This document shows, in pieces, positions 5,766-6,957 of a stretch of DNA of 6,957 nucleotides (its first letter is position 1; each line of letters opens with the position of its first letter). The stretch comes from Methylotenera_A sp046594885 (GTDB lineage Bacteria; Pseudomonadota; Gammaproteobacteria; Burkholderiales; Methylophilaceae). The notes beneath the pieces are model-generated. The model ran no database searches and was not told where the DNA came from. It saw only the letters and a list, made by a program, of their open reading frames with translations. The position numbers and the translations under genes were made by a program. The stretch lies in NCBI GenBank assembly GCA_046594885.1, contig JBKJRD010000035.1, positions 1 through 6,957 on the forward strand. Reading direction: 5' to 3'.

Positions 5766-6957
5766 ATGTCGATAAAAAGACCTGTACAACAGCTCAGCGT
5801 GCTCGTATCAGCCTTGGCTTTAAGCTTTGGTCTAAATGCGACATCTGCTGCTGCTAATGACGTCGTCACAGTGGTCGATCCATCACCAGTCAATTGGTTA
5901 TGGGTTACTTGGAATACCATGGAAGAAACTGTCCGTGTTGATTCAAATGGCCGCAGCACACCAAGCCTTGCCGAAAAGCAAACTTGGTTAGACAACAAAA
6001 CGTTACAAATCAAACTACGTAAAAATGTAGAGTTCCAAGATGGTGAAAAATTAAACGCTCAAACATTTCGTCGTAGCTATGACGAGGTGCAAAAGTGGGT
6101 TAATCCTCATCCACCGGGCGCTTTCCTGAACTTTGCGAAAGATAGCTCGATGGAAGTGGTTAATGATTACACCATTAATTTCAAATTTCCTGAGCCAGAT
6201 GGTTCTGCAATTATGAAATTGCGTGGTATGCATGTAGGAAGTACTAAATTCTGGAATGAACTTGCGTTCGTAGACCAGAAGAAAAACGATGCTGAAGGTC
6301 ATTGGTGAGTGATAGGCGCTGCTGGTCCGTGGGGGACTGGTCCGTTTATTCTTAAAGAAGGCACTTCAGAGCTTGATAAACGCTCACCAACTGTGTTAAT
6401 GGAGCCTAATCCAAATTATTGGAATCCAGCCCGTAAACCTAAGGTAAGCATCAAGTTTGATAATGTTATCTCTAAAGCCGAGGCGCTTGAAGAAGTCGCT
6501 AAAGGTGGTAAAGTTGATATTGTTACTGAGTTAACACCTACTGAAGCCGTTGCATTAAAAAGTAGCAAAAATGCTCGTCTTGTTGAAAGCAAAGCAAAAA
6601 CTGTTCTTGTTGGCGTATTTAACCAGAACAAAGCTGGTTCTAAATGGACCGACAAAGTTCTTCGCAAAGCAATAAACAATGCTGTAGATAAACAGTTAGT
6701 CATCAAAGAAGGTTCATTGGGCTTCGGCACACAAATGCCCTCTATGATTACTAAAGGTTCGTATGGTTACGACAGAACTTTGACAGCGTATAAATACTCA
6801 CCTGCTAGAGCTAAGCCAATTTTAGCTAAGCATGGCGTATCTAGCTTAGTGATTGCTTCGGATGACGGCCATAAAGCCATTGCTGATGCGATTGTTAAAA
6901 GCTTAGCAGCATCAGGTGTTAGCGCTACTGTGGATACATCAGGCAAAGGTGATGATT
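5766..6957 (+). pseudogene. Family 5 periplasmic solute-binding protein, interrupted by in-frame TGA and cut at window end
   Basis: The frame encodes a binding protein of the peptide/nickel ABC type (SBP family 5, DppA/OppA-like). It would capture a peptide or related solute in the periplasm for an ABC permease. Residues 1-30 form a signal peptide: a basic MSIKR start, a hydrophobic core and cleavage near SAAA/ND. The hallmark FQDGEKLNAQTFRRSYDEV (90-108) is present, as is GPWGTGPF (187-194). The frame meets TGA at codon 181 (6306-6308), between EGHW and VIGAAGPWGTGPF, then stays open for 216 codons to the window edge with clear family sequence. The family is about 500-560 residues, so the C-terminus lies outside. 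Either this is a recent nonsense mutation (for example from TGG, CGA or TGC), or the TGA is recoded. Unread, the 180-residue product would lack most of both lobes and be non-functional. A GTG right after the stop with GAAGG 10 bases upstream could allow restart, but without a signal peptide. The permease genes may lie beyond the window. Confidence 0.75.
6322..6340 (+). other. Short hairpin 13 bases after the in-frame TGA
   Basis: CTGGTCC (6322-6328) can pair with GGACTGG (6334-6340), two pairs being G-U, around the loop GTGGG. Spacing from the TGA (13 bases to the stem, 20 to the loop) and a G as the first loop base loosely satisfy the general bacterial SECIS pattern. However, this stretch encodes the conserved GPWGTG motif, so codon constraint alone could produce it. 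Confidence 0.25.

Noticed and set aside
1396..6308. A variant genetic code in which TGA is a sense codon
   Set aside because: mutS ends with TGA exactly at the conserved family C-terminus, and the other broken frames also contain TAA and TAG, so genome-wide TGA reassignment is not supported.
6416..6730. Minus-strand frame opposite the binding-protein gene
   Set aside because: It is antisense to a region whose plus frame carries clear family 5 binding-protein sequence, and it has no recognisable product.
6309..6957. Independent gene starting at GTG 6309 just after the TGA
   Set aside because: GAAGG lies 10 bases upstream, so restart is possible. However, the product would begin in the middle of a binding-protein domain without a signal peptide, so it is the second part of the broken gene.

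Overview
The window reads as AT-rich proteobacterial chromosome. The slyD and mutS products look beta/gammaproteobacterial. A methylotrophic betaproteobacterium of the Methylophilaceae type is my best guess; this comes from overall protein character, not from a search. No rRNA, tRNA, CRISPR array, transposase or phage gene is visible.

Layout. At 1-428 (+) is the 3' part of a secreted-type staphylococcal-nuclease-like gene, followed after a 74-base gap by slyD (503-982, +), an FKBP-type prolyl isomerase and metallochaperone. On the opposite strand lies a full mutS (1396-4071, -), and after a gap an EamA/DMT-family ten-helix transporter (4381-5253, -). A 0.5 kb AT-rich non-coding stretch rich in dyads then leads to a family 5 periplasmic solute-binding protein gene (5766 to the window end, +). 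The nuclease, slyD and mutS are housekeeping or accessory genes with no evident shared pathway. The transporter and binding-protein genes diverge from the 5254-5765 region and could share control there.

The notable theme is broken reading frames. Each of the three larger gaps between genes holds a stretch that still reads like protein but is interrupted: 998-1336 (two compensating single-base indels and two nonsense codons), 4154-4357 (three internal stops) and 5421-5561 (two internal stops after a good Shine-Dalgarno). The binding-protein gene itself has an in-frame TGA at 6306-6308, after which the same frame continues open with clear family sequence for 216 codons to the window edge. Simple gene decay explains all of these best. 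For the binding protein, selenocysteine recoding cannot be excluded from sequence alone, because a short hairpin lies 13 bases after the TGA. I see no proof of a new system; the TGA-interrupted binding protein is the item most worth checking.
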